From: Synergistaceae bacterium
GTDB taxonomy: Bacteria; Synergistota; Synergistia; Synergistales; Aminobacteriaceae
Assembly: GCA_017454625.1 (NCBI GenBank)
Contig: JAFTCP010000093.1
Coordinates: 1-50,389, forward strand
Direction of reading: 5' to 3'
DNA length: 50,389 nt
The notes beneath the pieces were generated by a model. That model saw nothing but the letters and a program-made list of their open reading frames with translations. It searched no databases and had not been told where the DNA came from. Numbering within the stretch: the stretch's first letter is position 1; every line of letters begins with the position of its first letter. The translations under genes were made by a program, and so were the position numbers. Shown here piece by piece: positions 1-7,938 of the stretch.

Positions 1-2
1 AG

Positions 3-106
3 ATGTTAAGCACCAATCACGATGTCAAATACGCCGTAATGTTAAGCATACCAATTACGATATCAAATACGCCGTAATGTTAAGCATACTAATTACGATA
101 TCAAGC
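3..106. repeat. Tandem direct repeat, about 36-38 bp x 3
   Basis: Three adjacent copies begin at 3, 39 and 77, each opening with ATGTTAAGCA. The first two continue to a shared AAATACGCCGTA end. The third breaks off after GATATCAAGC. Copies 2 and 3 differ at one base over about 28 positions; copy 1 lacks two bases. There are no unique spacers, so this is not a CRISPR array. The rest of the gap up to 280 is AT-rich, with no gene seen. The repeat may be a degraded copy of a gene end lying outside the window, as at other gaps here. Confidence 0.8.
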
Positions 107-220
107 AAAAATCGTGATAAATCATGATGCCAAGCACAACACAGCAATATCACGGCAACAAGCAATACAGAAATATCATGAGTTTCTCGCGTAAAAATTG
201 GGAAGCTCATTTTTTATGAC

Positions 221-248
221 TTGCAATTTATCATCTTAAGGTTAAAAT
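221..248 (+). promoter_or_regulatory. Possible sigma-70-type promoter of dnaJ-like gene
   Basis: TTGCAA (221-226) and TAAAAT (243-248) are separated by 16 bp, ending about 30 bp before the start codon. No CIRCE-type inverted repeat is visible, so heat-shock control by HrcA is not supported. Confidence 0.4.
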
Positions 249-280
249 TAGTCAAGTAAAATCAAAGGGGGAAATTATGA

Positions 281-1138
281 ATGCAATACAAAGATTATTA
301 TAAAATTTTAGGTGTCTCACGAGACGCAAGCACAGACGACATCAGGAAGGCTTATAGAAAACTGGCTAAACAATATCATCCTGACATTAACAAAGAGGCT
401 GGAGCTGAAGAAAAGTATAAAGAGATTAACGAGGCTTACGAAGTCTTGAAGGACAAGGACAAACGCGAGAAATACGACGCATTCGGAACATATCAAGCCG
501 GACAAGATTTTACGCCCCCGCCTGGTTATCAGCATGTCGAGTTCAACGGGGATTTAGGAGGTTTCAGCGACTTTTTCCAGACTTTATTCGGCAATTCAGG
601 AGCAGGAGGCTTCGGAGGTTTCAGCGATATTTTCTCCGGAGCTAGACAGCATCCAATGAAACGCGACACTGAGGCTGATTTGACACTCTCACTCGATGAC
701 GTAATCAAAGGCGGAACTTACACGCTCACAATCGGCAAAAGAAAATTAAGTGTCCGACTTCCTAAGGGCATAACCGAAGGCACGCAGATTAAATTGCCGG
801 GAAAATCCGAAGGCGGAGGCGATATTTACGTCAATATTCATCTGGAGAAAGACGCAACTTTTGATGTCAACGATTATGATTTAACACGCGAAGTGAAAGT
901 TCCGGTTTATAACGCTGTACTTGGAAAAGATATTCACGTTGAAACTCTTGACGGCTCAGTTACGGTCAAAATGCCTCCGGGAATACAGGACGGACAAAAA
1001 TTAAGATTACGCGGAAAAGGAATGCCCAAACGCGATGGAACTTACGGAGATATGTTCGTGAAAATTAAAGTTGAAATTCCCAGACACCTGAACTCGAAAC
1101 AAAAAGAATTATGGGAAGAAATTGCGAAATTAGGATAG
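281..1138 (+). CDS. DnaJ/CbpA-type co-chaperone without zinc finger
   Basis: This is a J-domain Hsp40 that would stimulate the ATPase of DnaK and deliver unfolded clients in the cytoplasm. The J domain spans residues 1-70, with the diagnostic HPD triad at 33-35. A Gly/Phe-rich linker (about 88-122) and the two C-terminal beta-barrel substrate-binding domains follow. The CxxCxGxG zinc repeats of classic DnaJ are absent and the protein is 285 aa, so it is a type II (CbpA/DjlA-like) protein rather than DnaJ proper. An ATG at 277 is out of frame and stops at once. The ATG at 281 has an AAAGGGGG Shine-Dalgarno about 8-10 nt upstream. No grpE or dnaK lies nearby. pgsA follows after 52 bp on the same strand. 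Confidence 0.9.
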   Translation: MQYKDYYKILGVSRDASTDDIRKAYRKLAKQYHPDINKEAGAEEKYKEINEAYEVLKDKDKREKYDAFGTYQAGQDFTPPPGYQHVEFNGDLGGFSDFFQTLFGNSGAGGFGGFSDIFSGARQHPMKRDTEADLTLSLDDVIKGGTYTLTIGKRKLSVRLPKGITEGTQIKLPGKSEGGGDIYVNIHLEKDATFDVNDYDLTREVKVPVYNAVLGKDIHVETLDGSVTVKMPPGIQDGQKLRLRGKGMPKRDGTYGDMFVKIKVEIPRHLNSKQKELWEEIAKLG

Positions 1139-1190
1139 TTTATTCTATAATTTTTTCACTGAACTTATTTTTTTGAAGGGGTGAAACATT

Positions 1191-1748
1191 TTGCGCTCAA
1201 AGATTTTTAACGTCCCTAACACTTTAAGCCTAATTCGTGTTTTTCTCGCTCCGTTAGTCCTGTTGTTCTTATCGCTCAGGATTACCCGGCCAATTTCCCC
1301 GAATTACGACGTAAGCTGGGGAGATGCAATCGCGGCGGCTGTGTTCATCGTGGCTTCACTGACTGACGCGTTCGACGGCTATATTGCACGAAAGTATAAG
1401 CTCGTTACGACACTGGGAAAGTTCATTGACCCGCTCGCTGATAAGGTCCTCGTGATTGCGGCAATGTTGGCTTTAATCGAACTCGAAAGATTACCGGCTT
1501 GGATTGCTATGGTGATTATTACGCGTGAGTTCGTCGTTACGGGATTAAGACTTGTTGCGGCGGCTGAAGGTGTTGTGATTGCGGCATCAAAGGGCGGTAA
1601 ACTCAAAACTTGCTGTCAAATTGCGGCGTTGATAATGCTCATTCTGAAAATTCCGGGCGGAATGGCTGTAATGTGGGTTGCTATGCTTTTAACTGTCTGG
1701 TCTGGAATGGATTATCTCATCAAGGGAAGCAAGATTATCACAGGCTAA
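1191..1748 (+). CDS. pgsA: CDP-diacylglycerol-glycerol-3-phosphate 3-phosphatidyltransferase
   Basis: It makes phosphatidylglycerol phosphate from CDP-diacylglycerol and glycerol-3-phosphate, the committed step to acidic phospholipids, in the inner membrane. The CDP-alcohol phosphatidyltransferase signature D-x2-D-G-x2-A-R-x8-G-x3-D-x3-D is complete: D59, D62, G63, A66, R67, G76, D80, D84. Hydrophobic segments flank it and the length (185 aa) is normal. The start is TTG at 1191, behind a GAAGGGGTG ribosome site. The N-terminal NxPNTLSLIR stretch matches the family start. It probably shares a transcript with the dnaJ-like gene and ends at the hairpin just downstream. Confidence 0.93.
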   Translation: MRSKIFNVPNTLSLIRVFLAPLVLLFLSLRITRPISPNYDVSWGDAIAAAVFIVASLTDAFDGYIARKYKLVTTLGKFIDPLADKVLVIAAMLALIELERLPAWIAMVIITREFVVTGLRLVAAAEGVVIAASKGGKLKTCCQIAALIMLILKIPGGMAVMWVAMLLTVWSGMDYLIKGSKIITG

Positions 1749-1756
1749 AAATTTTT

Positions 1757-1790
1757 CCCCCAAGTCAAAGCGACAAGGGGGATTTTCTTT
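1757..1790. terminator. Rho-independent terminator between convergent genes
   Basis: CCCCC (1757-1761) pairs with GGGGG (1777-1781), with an inner GTC/GAC pair across an AA/AA bulge. A T-rich run follows on the plus strand. Upstream A/T runs suggest it may also work for the minus-strand gene that ends at 1791. Confidence 0.7.
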
Positions 1791-3620
1791 TCACTCATGT
1801 TGAAACTCCGGGACTAACTTTTTCAACAGTCTTAATGCCTCGTCTGGATGTCTCAAAGCGTATTCAAGCGTCGTATCAAGCTCCGAATATTCCGTGAGGT
1901 TGCCGGACTTAATATTGCTCACGAAGATTTTCGGGTGAAGTGTTCCGTGAACAGCGTTCTCATCATAAAATAATTCTTCATATAACTTTTCGCCCGGACG
2001 CATTCCCGTGTAAATGATGTTAATATCTTTGTATGGCTCATAACCGCTCAACCGGATTAAAAGCTCGGCCATATCCTTAATCAATACCGGTTCGCCCATA
2101 TTCAACACGAATAATTCTCCGCCATGTCCCAAAGCTCCGGCTTGAATGACTAAACTCACGGCTTCAGGGATTAACATAAAATATCGCTTCATTCCCGCGT
2201 CAGTAACCGTAACAGGCCCGCCCGAAGCAATTTGACGCTCGAACTTCGGAATTACGCTCCCGCGACTGCCTAAGACATTCCCGAAACGAACAGCCATAAA
2301 CTTTGTCTCAGGATAATTTTTCTGCTCGTGTTCAAGAATTTTTTCGGCTAAACGCTTACTTGCTCCCATTATGCTTGAAGGGTTTACGGCCTTATCGGTC
2401 GAAATCATAACCATTCGCTCGGCATGATATTTTCCTGCACAACGCGCAATCGTACGAGTTCCTAAGTCATTTACGCGCATAGCTTCACGAGGACAGAACT
2501 CCATCAATGGAACATGCTTATGTGCCGCCGCATGAAAGATAACTTGAGGGAGCTTGTCAGCAAAAAGTTTCTCAATCGCGACTACATCTGCAACGTCAGC
2601 AATAATGGGATAAACGGGAATTTTCACGTTCGCATTGAGTTTTTCCATCAATAAATATATAGATTGCTCGCCGTGTCCAAGTACGTAAACTTCTGAAGGA
2701 TTATTCTGCAAAACTTGATGAACTATCTCACTGCCTATTGAGCCTCCTGCTCCCGTTATTAAAATTCTTTTTCCCTCAATGTAATTCATCGAAGGCTCTA
2801 AATTTATTCTCACGGGTTCACGACCTAATAAGTCCTCAAGTTTAACTTTGCGAAGTCTCGAAACAGATACTTGACCTCCGGCCAATTCTCGCAAACTCGG
2901 CAAAATTCGTACTTGAACGTTCAGAGGCGATAATGTGTCAAAGATTTCACGGATTTTTTTACCGTTGACGCTGGGGATTGCGATTAACACGACTTCAATC
3001 TTCTCACGCTCGCAAATTTCCGGCAAATCCTCAGTGCTTCCCAGAACTCTTAAGCCCGAAACATGACGGCCAATTTTCGCAATATCATCATCAATGAAGC
3101 CTGCCGGATATAAATCGCTCTCGTTACGCATTAAGTCCCGTGCTAAGAATGCTCCAGCCTCGCCAGCTCCGATTATTAAGGCTCGTAAACGCTGAGATTT
3201 CGGTTTCAAGTGAAGAGATTTCGCCATTAACCATGAAAAACGCAAGCCTCCGCATAAAAATAATCCTGCGAAGAATGAAATTGCAAAGGAAGTTCTCGGG
3301 AAAATTGCAAGTTTCAAGACGCTGTTGACGAGCAAAAACGCCAAGATTGAGACGATGTAAAGCCACAAAAATTTGCTGTAATCCTCCGTGCCGGCATGTA
3401 TCCATATTGTAGAATATTGGCCGAAGAGAGCGAACATTATTACGCAGACTAACGGAAGCTCAAAGCTGATTTGAAGCCAGTCATCGACATAGCGGGGAAT
3501 TACAATTCCAAGTCTGATTGCATATCCCAAATATACGGCTAATGCCAGCAAAATAAAGTCAAGAACTGCGATTAACCAGCCATGACCTGAGACTTTCCGC
3601 CAACTCTCTTTGATGCTCAT
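1791..3620 (-). CDS. Membrane-anchored nucleotide-sugar 4,6-dehydratase (FlaA1/CapD/PglF family)
   Basis: The 609-aa protein has an N-terminal block of four predicted membrane helices (about 1-110). A Rossmann-like domain follows (GAGEAGAFLARDL near 150), then a C-terminal extended SDR domain opening with TGAGGSIGSE near 290. The long-chain members of this family convert UDP-GlcNAc or a related sugar to the 4-keto-6-deoxy form used for capsule, O-antigen or protein glycans. The STDKAVNPSSIMGASKR stretch carries the family's modified catalytic motif, Met-x3-Lys instead of Tyr-x3-Lys. Its start overlaps the upstream 140-aa gene by 4 nt (ATGA), so the two are translationally coupled. No other glycan gene is adjacent, so the exact sugar is unknown. 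Confidence 0.85.
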   Translation of the reverse strand: MSIKESWRKVSGHGWLIAVLDFILLALAVYLGYAIRLGIVIPRYVDDWLQISFELPLVCVIMFALFGQYSTIWIHAGTEDYSKFLWLYIVSILAFLLVNSVLKLAIFPRTSFAISFFAGLFLCGGLRFSWLMAKSLHLKPKSQRLRALIIGAGEAGAFLARDLMRNESDLYPAGFIDDDIAKIGRHVSGLRVLGSTEDLPEICEREKIEVVLIAIPSVNGKKIREIFDTLSPLNVQVRILPSLRELAGGQVSVSRLRKVKLEDLLGREPVRINLEPSMNYIEGKRILITGAGGSIGSEIVHQVLQNNPSEVYVLGHGEQSIYLLMEKLNANVKIPVYPIIADVADVVAIEKLFADKLPQVIFHAAAHKHVPLMEFCPREAMRVNDLGTRTIARCAGKYHAERMVMISTDKAVNPSSIMGASKRLAEKILEHEQKNYPETKFMAVRFGNVLGSRGSVIPKFERQIASGGPVTVTDAGMKRYFMLIPEAVSLVIQAGALGHGGELFVLNMGEPVLIKDMAELLIRLSGYEPYKDINIIYTGMRPGEKLYEELFYDENAVHGTLHPKIFVSNIKSGNLTEYSELDTTLEYALRHPDEALRLLKKLVPEFQHE

Positions 3621-4039
3621 AATATGATTTTCTTGTTCTTGTTCGTCGCTCGGTCTAACTCGTTCAGAACTCCCGCAGGCGCAACGTCAATTCTCGGCTT
3701 ATTCTGTTTTTCCTGCTCCTCCTGTATTCTCTTCTGCAATTCCTCAATCGAACGCTTAATCTCCTTTGCATCACCTTTTATCCACAGCATTAAATTATCA
3801 GCGGCAGCTTGAAGTGTCTTATCGTCGGGCATAGCCTTAATCAAGCCAAGTTCAAGCAGAATTTTATTCTCCTCTTTTATCGCGTCAAGTGCATCTTTGT
3901 CCGTGAATAAGCCCTTTTTGTAAAGCATACGAAACATGATATTAAAGCGGCTTTTCTGGTTGTCCATGTCAAGGCCCATTTCCTCAACGCGAGATACTAA
4001 CATTCCTAATAAATCTTCAAGTCCAATTTGCATCGGCAT
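3617..4039 (-). CDS. Hypothetical protein, coupled to the sugar dehydratase
   Basis: I do not recognise this family. The 140-aa product is soluble. It has a helical N-terminal half and a strongly charged segment rich in Lys/Glu/Gln (about 93-117) that looks like a coiled coil. There is no signal peptide or membrane segment. The start ATG at 4039 has an AAGGAG site 12 nt upstream, and the stop overlaps the start of the dehydratase by 4 nt. Tight coupling suggests a job linked to that enzyme, but this is inference only. Confidence 0.7.
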   Translation of the reverse strand: MPMQIGLEDLLGMLVSRVEEMGLDMDNQKSRFNIMFRMLYKKGLFTDKDALDAIKEENKILLELGLIKAMPDDKTLQAAADNLMLWIKGDAKEIKRSIEELQKRIQEEQEKQNKPRIDVAPAGVLNELDRATNKNKKIIL

Positions 4040-4128
4040 AACTCGTTAATTCTCCTTTGTGAATGTGAAATTTTTCTTAAATTCTAGCATATTATTATAT
4101 TCGGATAGCTGACTTCATAATGAAGAAC

Positions 4129-5550
4129 TTAAAAATGCATCTCATCATCAATTACAGGACCTTTCGCACTCGGTCGGGCTTGCTTCACTGTGTTAATAAT
4201 TTTTCTTATCCATCCGCCATGAAATAACTCGCATAAATCCGGTGATTTTCCCATGAGATTATTTTCATCGTTTAATAAAGCAACTCCCCGACAGCCTGTA
4301 GAGCAATGTTTGATGAATTTACAGTTTCGGCATTCATCGTTATGACGCAAAATATCGTTGACTTTTAGATTTATAAAGCTCAGATATTCAGAATATTTCA
4401 GGCATTCACTCAGGCCCTTATCGATAATAAACGGGAAATTTTCCTGCATCTTTATCTCAGAAATCGGGATACACATTAAGGCTCGGCCTTCTGGTGTTAT
4501 GTATATTGAGCTTAGAACGTGTGTGCATGAATAAGTCTTGTCGTGGTCATAACTTTCTCGATAACCCGATATGAAATATTTATCCGGCTCGCTCGGTGAA
4601 GCCGTGAAAAACGAACCTAATAATATTGTTAATGGCATCCCGTCAGAATAATAATATGGCAGATAATCTAAATAAATTTGGAATAATTCAGGTTTCGTGA
4701 TTGATTGCGTGTTAAAATTCTTCTTCCATTCGCCGACGTTTGAAACTGGTGAAGTCTTGAGTGAACGCACTCCAACCGAAGCAAGGTAATTTATGCTCTC
4801 ACGCAGGACATGTTTATTGTCATTATGAATTGCCATCTCTGAACCAGTCGGAAATCCCATATCCCGGCACAGTCTAAACGCCCTATCAACTGCCTTCTCA
4901 GCTCCGGGAATTCCTCTCAGCCAGTCATGAAAGCCAACGCCGTCAAAGCTCATGTTGAACTCCGGATGAATTTTTCTATCGTCAAGCTCACGTAATAATT
5001 TCTCGTTTACTAAGCAGCCATTCGAGTAAATCTGAGTGATATTAATATTTCGCGATAAAAGCTCATCAACAATATCAAGAAAGTCATCACGAATTAACGG
5101 CTCTCCGCCTGTTAAACTCACATTCATAACTCCGCAAGCCGCAAGCTCATTAATAATCTTCATAATGTCATCATGGCTTAATTCCTGAGAACTTGCATCA
5201 GGAGCTGACATGTAACAATGTCGGCATCGATAATTGCATTTTCCAGTTATTGACCAGTGAACACGATTTAGATAACGCGATGGGAATTTTTTATATTCCT
5301 GATTGGGCATGAGTTTTTCTCCTGGTTCGCACGGCTCGATTATTCCGGCTTGGTGAGCTTGCTTAATGGTTGATTGGGTTTCACTGTCGATAAATGGCAT
5401 TGATAAATCTACTTTTCCATTACAATATTTCATGGCCTGGAACTGTCGGGCACTCAAATATGATGTTAATCCTGTCCGAGTGTCAATTAGCGCATATGGT
5501 AAATTTTCCCAGCCTCGTAAAATATATTTCTCGTTCAGCTTGTAATACAT
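4129..5550 (-). CDS. Radical SAM-SPASM peptide maturase (RiPP enzyme)
   Basis: Counted from the ATG at 5550 (473 aa), residues 1-80 resemble a PqqD-like leader-recognition (RRE) domain. The radical SAM cluster motif C105-x3-C109-x2-C112 follows, with the TGGEP SAM-binding motif downstream. The C-terminus carries a full seven-Cys SPASM pattern, CX12GX4C then CX2CX5CX3C then C, which in this family binds two auxiliary 4Fe-4S clusters. Such enzymes cross-link or otherwise modify ribosomal peptides. The likely substrate is the Gly-Gly leader peptide encoded immediately upstream. A TTG 72 nt further upstream (5622) is also open, but it lies inside the terminator hairpin. The ATG at 5550 has AAGGAG 12 nt upstream, so I prefer it. 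The chemistry (thioether, C-C or other) cannot be read from the sequence. Confidence 0.88.
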   Translation of the reverse strand: MYYKLNEKYILRGWENLPYALIDTRTGLTSYLSARQFQAMKYCNGKVDLSMPFIDSETQSTIKQAHQAGIIEPCEPGEKLMPNQEYKKFPSRYLNRVHWSITGKCNYRCRHCYMSAPDASSQELSHDDIMKIINELAACGVMNVSLTGGEPLIRDDFLDIVDELLSRNINITQIYSNGCLVNEKLLRELDDRKIHPEFNMSFDGVGFHDWLRGIPGAEKAVDRAFRLCRDMGFPTGSEMAIHNDNKHVLRESINYLASVGVRSLKTSPVSNVGEWKKNFNTQSITKPELFQIYLDYLPYYYSDGMPLTILLGSFFTASPSEPDKYFISGYRESYDHDKTYSCTHVLSSIYITPEGRALMCIPISEIKMQENFPFIIDKGLSECLKYSEYLSFINLKVNDILRHNDECRNCKFIKHCSTGCRGVALLNDENNLMGKSPDLCELFHGGWIRKIINTVKQARPSAKGPVIDDEMHF

Positions 5551-5577
5551 AAACTTTTTCAGCTCCTTTAAGTCAAT

Positions 5578-5610
5578 AAAAAAACTGCCATTCCGATTAA
5601 AGAATGACAG
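5578..5610 (-). terminator. Hairpin attenuator between RiPP precursor and maturase
   Basis: On the minus strand CTGTCATTC and GAATGGCAG form a 9-bp stem (one G-U pair) around an 8-nt loop. Seven T-strand positions (5578-5584) follow directly. It sits 26 nt after the precursor stop and ahead of the maturase ribosome site. It should end most transcripts after the precursor and let a fraction read through, giving substrate in excess over enzyme. Confidence 0.75.
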
Positions 5611-5635
5611 CACAATTTGCAAAACGGCGTATTAA

Positions 5636-5971
5636 CTATTTGAACACTGGAAACGGGAACGAAATTCCCGATGGACAAGGACCATCGCCTAAAATTCCGC
5701 AGGGGTCTTTATCGACTCCAAATGGACATGATTCAATAAAACCGCCCGCAACCGCACCAAGCTGGCCATCGTTGAGTTCGGTCATCTCGTCTGTTTTATA
5801 GCCGTGAGCCTCTGCAACTTTCTCGATTGCTTCTGCATTGACTTTCTCGGCTTCGTCCTTGAAACCTTTTGAGATCGCTAACTCCGCTAATGCTTTATAA
5901 CCCGCCGTTAAAACTTCAATTTTCACTTTGTCGTCGCTGGAAACAAGTTCCATAAAACTTTTCTCTGCCAT
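5636..5971 (-). CDS. RiPP precursor with Gly-Gly leader and Cys-rich core
   Basis: The 111-aa peptide has a long charged helical leader (1-77) ending in TELNDGQLGAVAGG, the double-glycine form typical of Nif11-like and related leaders. Its predicted core is residues 78-111. The core holds C82, C91 and C99 in a Gly/Pro/Asp-rich setting; C82 and C91 are each followed by Asp at +5. It ends in an aromatic/Pro tail (SFPFPVFK). The next gene is a radical SAM-SPASM enzyme, so the core is probably cross-linked (ranthipeptide- or sactipeptide-like; inference). The start ATG at 5971 has AGAAGG 8 nt upstream and a strong promoter. No C39 peptidase/ABC exporter or immunity gene is adjacent, so processing may occur elsewhere. 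Confidence 0.82.
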   Translation of the reverse strand: MAEKSFMELVSSDDKVKIEVLTAGYKALAELAISKGFKDEAEKVNAEAIEKVAEAHGYKTDEMTELNDGQLGAVAGGFIESCPFGVDKDPCGILGDGPCPSGISFPFPVFK

Positions 5972-6010
5972 GATGAAAACCTTCTTTCGCGTAAATGTAT
6001 TGTGTTTGTA

Positions 6011-6038
6011 ATTATACGAAAAAAAGAAAATACGTCAA
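6011..6038 (-). promoter_or_regulatory. Strong sigma-70-type promoter of RiPP precursor
   Basis: On the minus strand TTGACG (6033-6038) and a perfect TATAAT (6011-6016) are 16 bp apart. They lie about 40 bp before the precursor start. It is the best consensus promoter in the window. Confidence 0.75.
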
Positions 6039-6092
6039 CTACCAATAAAGCAAATTTTCATATTGCCGAAAAAATAATTCTCATGTAAAGTT

Positions 6093-6101
6093 TGCTATAA
6101 T
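6093..6101 (+). promoter_or_regulatory. Extended -10 promoter for dnaX operon
   Basis: TGCTATAAT (6093-6101) is a consensus extended -10 element; no good -35 is seen. Transcription would start near 6108 and include the short reading frame at 6130. It is divergent from the RiPP precursor promoter about 60 bp away. Confidence 0.55.
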
Positions 6102-6129
6102 CATAAATTCTTAACAAGGGAGATTGCAT

Positions 6130-6249
6130 ATGAGCCTGTCATTAATGCTTGCAGGGTTTCGCTTTGCTTGTACGGAGCAATGTATGAGCTTATCGTTACT
6201 GCCTCATGAACTTTGCTTTATGTCATCACGTAAAAACAGGAGAGATTAA
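6130..6249 (+). CDS. Possible 39-codon leader ORF ahead of dnaX
   Basis: An ATG with AAGGGAG 7 nt upstream opens a 39-codon frame ending 3 nt before the dnaX start. It begins MSLSLML and contains a second MSLSLL start (6184), also preceded by a GGAG site. dnaX itself begins MSVSLY, so the frame appears to consist of two diverged copies of the dnaX initiation region. It may be translated and could couple to dnaX, or it may only be a duplication relic. No function is claimed. Confidence 0.3.
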   Translation: MSLSLMLAGFRFACTEQCMSLSLLPHELCFMSSRKNRRD

Positions 6250-6252
6250 TTC

Positions 6253-7938
6253 ATGAGTGTATCTCTTTATCGCAAATACAGACCTCAAAACTTCGCTTCA
6301 GTCGTGGGCCAGAAATCAGCAATCGACGTTATCACGAACTCTATCTTGAAAAGTCGCGTCGGTCATGCTTACTTATTCTCAGGCTCTCGAGGATGCGGAA
6401 AAACTTCACTCGCTAGAATTTTCGCTAAAGCCCTGAACTGTGAAAATCGCGGTGAAAATTACGAACCATGCGAAGAATGCCGAAACTGTCGGGAAATTAC
6501 AGCCGGTGAAAGCCTTGACGTTATCGAGATTGACGGAGCCAGCAATAACGGTGTCGAGAATATTCGCGGCCTCAAAGAAAATGTAAATCTCGCTTCGTTC
6601 AACTCAAAGTATAAAATTTACATCATTGACGAAGTTCACATGTTATCAACAGGAGCTTTCAACGCGCTATTAAAAACTCTCGAAGAACCGCCCGAACATG
6701 TAATTTTCATTCTTGCGACGACTGAGCCTCACAAAGTCCCGGTTACAATTCGCTCACGATGTCAACATATTCCGTTTCACAGCATTCAACCGGAAGACAT
6801 TTTCACGAGGCTTAAGGAGATTTGCGGGTTTGAAGGCGTAAATGCTGAGGATGAGGCTTTGCGTGAAATTTCAAGATTGGCCGACGGAGCTTTACGTGAT
6901 GCGTTATCTTTGCTTGAACAAATTATCTCGTCAGGGGATATTACGTTAAAGAATGTCGAAGCTGTTTTCGGTGCTGGGAGCCGCCCGGCCTTTGAACGAT
7001 GGATTAAGAATTTGCGGGAAAATCCGGCTGAGGCTTATTCGGCGTTGAAAAATATGTTCGACGCTGGAGCTTCAGGCGTGAGAGTTTTTGAGGAGTTATT
7101 CGCCGTCGTTAAGGACTTATGGCTCGTCTCAAAATGGCAGAATATCGCTGATAGTCTCAATTTATCGCAAGTAGAGAAAAATTTTCTCGTCGATGAAGCT
7201 CGTAACTGGAAGCACGAAAGGTTACAAACTATTTTGCACGTAATCTTGAAGATGTTGATACAGGCACGATTTGGAATTAAGAACGATATTTTGCTAGGGA
7301 TGTTCACTCTATATCTTGCCGGTGCGCCTCAAAAGCTCGAAGATTTACAGCCATCCGCGCAAATTCCCATGAAACTCCCGGAAAAATCCAAGCCCGAAGT
7401 TAATAAACCAGAAATTTCAAGTTTGGAGCTTAAAGAAAATTTATTGAAGACTGCTCACGAGAATGATTTTTTGATTTACTGCGGATTGTTCGATGCTGAT
7501 TTTTACGAACAGGACAGAACTTTATTTATCGACTTCAAGCATGAATATTGCTATAACGTAATGAAAATTGACCGAAGAGCCGCAACTTTGCAATCAATAC
7601 TTTCAAAGTATGAACGAATAATCCTTCGTCATGGAAAACTTGAATGCATATGCCCGAAAATTAAAGTCTCACAATCGCAAAGTCCTGAAAGCCGCACGTT
7701 TAATCCGAAAGTTGAGCCTAAGCCCGAAGTCTCAATACAGGAACAGGGACAAGAAACAAGACATGATGAGCCGGTAAAAAGCCAAAAAGTTGAAGATTCA
7801 CTGTTCAATACTTTTTTTAAGGAATTATCATCATTGGGAGCAAGACCTGAAATATTATTTACACGAAAAACTCAGCAGGAACAGGATCAAGAGTTGGAGC
7901 TGGAGCAAGAACAGGAACAAGAAGGAGATAATGAATGA
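6253..7938 (+). CDS. dnaX: DNA polymerase III subunit gamma/tau
   Basis: This is the clamp-loader ATPase of the replisome. The AAA+ module has Walker A GSRGCGKT (44-51), the DnaX zinc knuckle C63-x9-C73-x2-C76-x2-C79, a DExH-like Walker B (IIDEVHM near 125) and sensor/Arg-finger stretches. Domain III follows. The tau-like C-terminal part is variable and ends in a Gln/Glu repeat (QEQDQELELEQEQEQE), unlike a normal tau tail. The length of 561 aa is usual. An AGGAG site lies 10 nt before ATG 6253. The stop overlaps the dnaE start by 4 nt, so clamp loader and polymerase are co-translated. Confidence 0.95.
   Translation: MSVSLYRKYRPQNFASVVGQKSAIDVITNSILKSRVGHAYLFSGSRGCGKTSLARIFAKALNCENRGENYEPCEECRNCREITAGESLDVIEIDGASNNGVENIRGLKENVNLASFNSKYKIYIIDEVHMLSTGAFNALLKTLEEPPEHVIFILATTEPHKVPVTIRSRCQHIPFHSIQPEDIFTRLKEICGFEGVNAEDEALREISRLADGALRDALSLLEQIISSGDITLKNVEAVFGAGSRPAFERWIKNLRENPAEAYSALKNMFDAGASGVRVFEELFAVVKDLWLVSKWQNIADSLNLSQVEKNFLVDEARNWKHERLQTILHVILKMLIQARFGIKNDILLGMFTLYLAGAPQKLEDLQPSAQIPMKLPEKSKPEVNKPEISSLELKENLLKTAHENDFLIYCGLFDADFYEQDRTLFIDFKHEYCYNVMKIDRRAATLQSILSKYERIILRHGKLECICPKIKVSQSQSPESRTFNPKVEPKPEVSIQEQGQETRHDEPVKSQKVEDSLFNTFFKELSSLGARPEILFTRKTQQEQDQELELEQEQEQEGDNE

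Noticed and set aside
181-280. CIRCE heat-shock operator before dnaJ
   Set aside because: No TTAGCACTC-N9-GAGTGCTAA inverted repeat is present.
5550-5622. TTG start at 5622 for the radical SAM enzyme
   Set aside because: It lies upstream of the terminator hairpin stem and has no ribosome site; ATG 5550 has AAGGAG.
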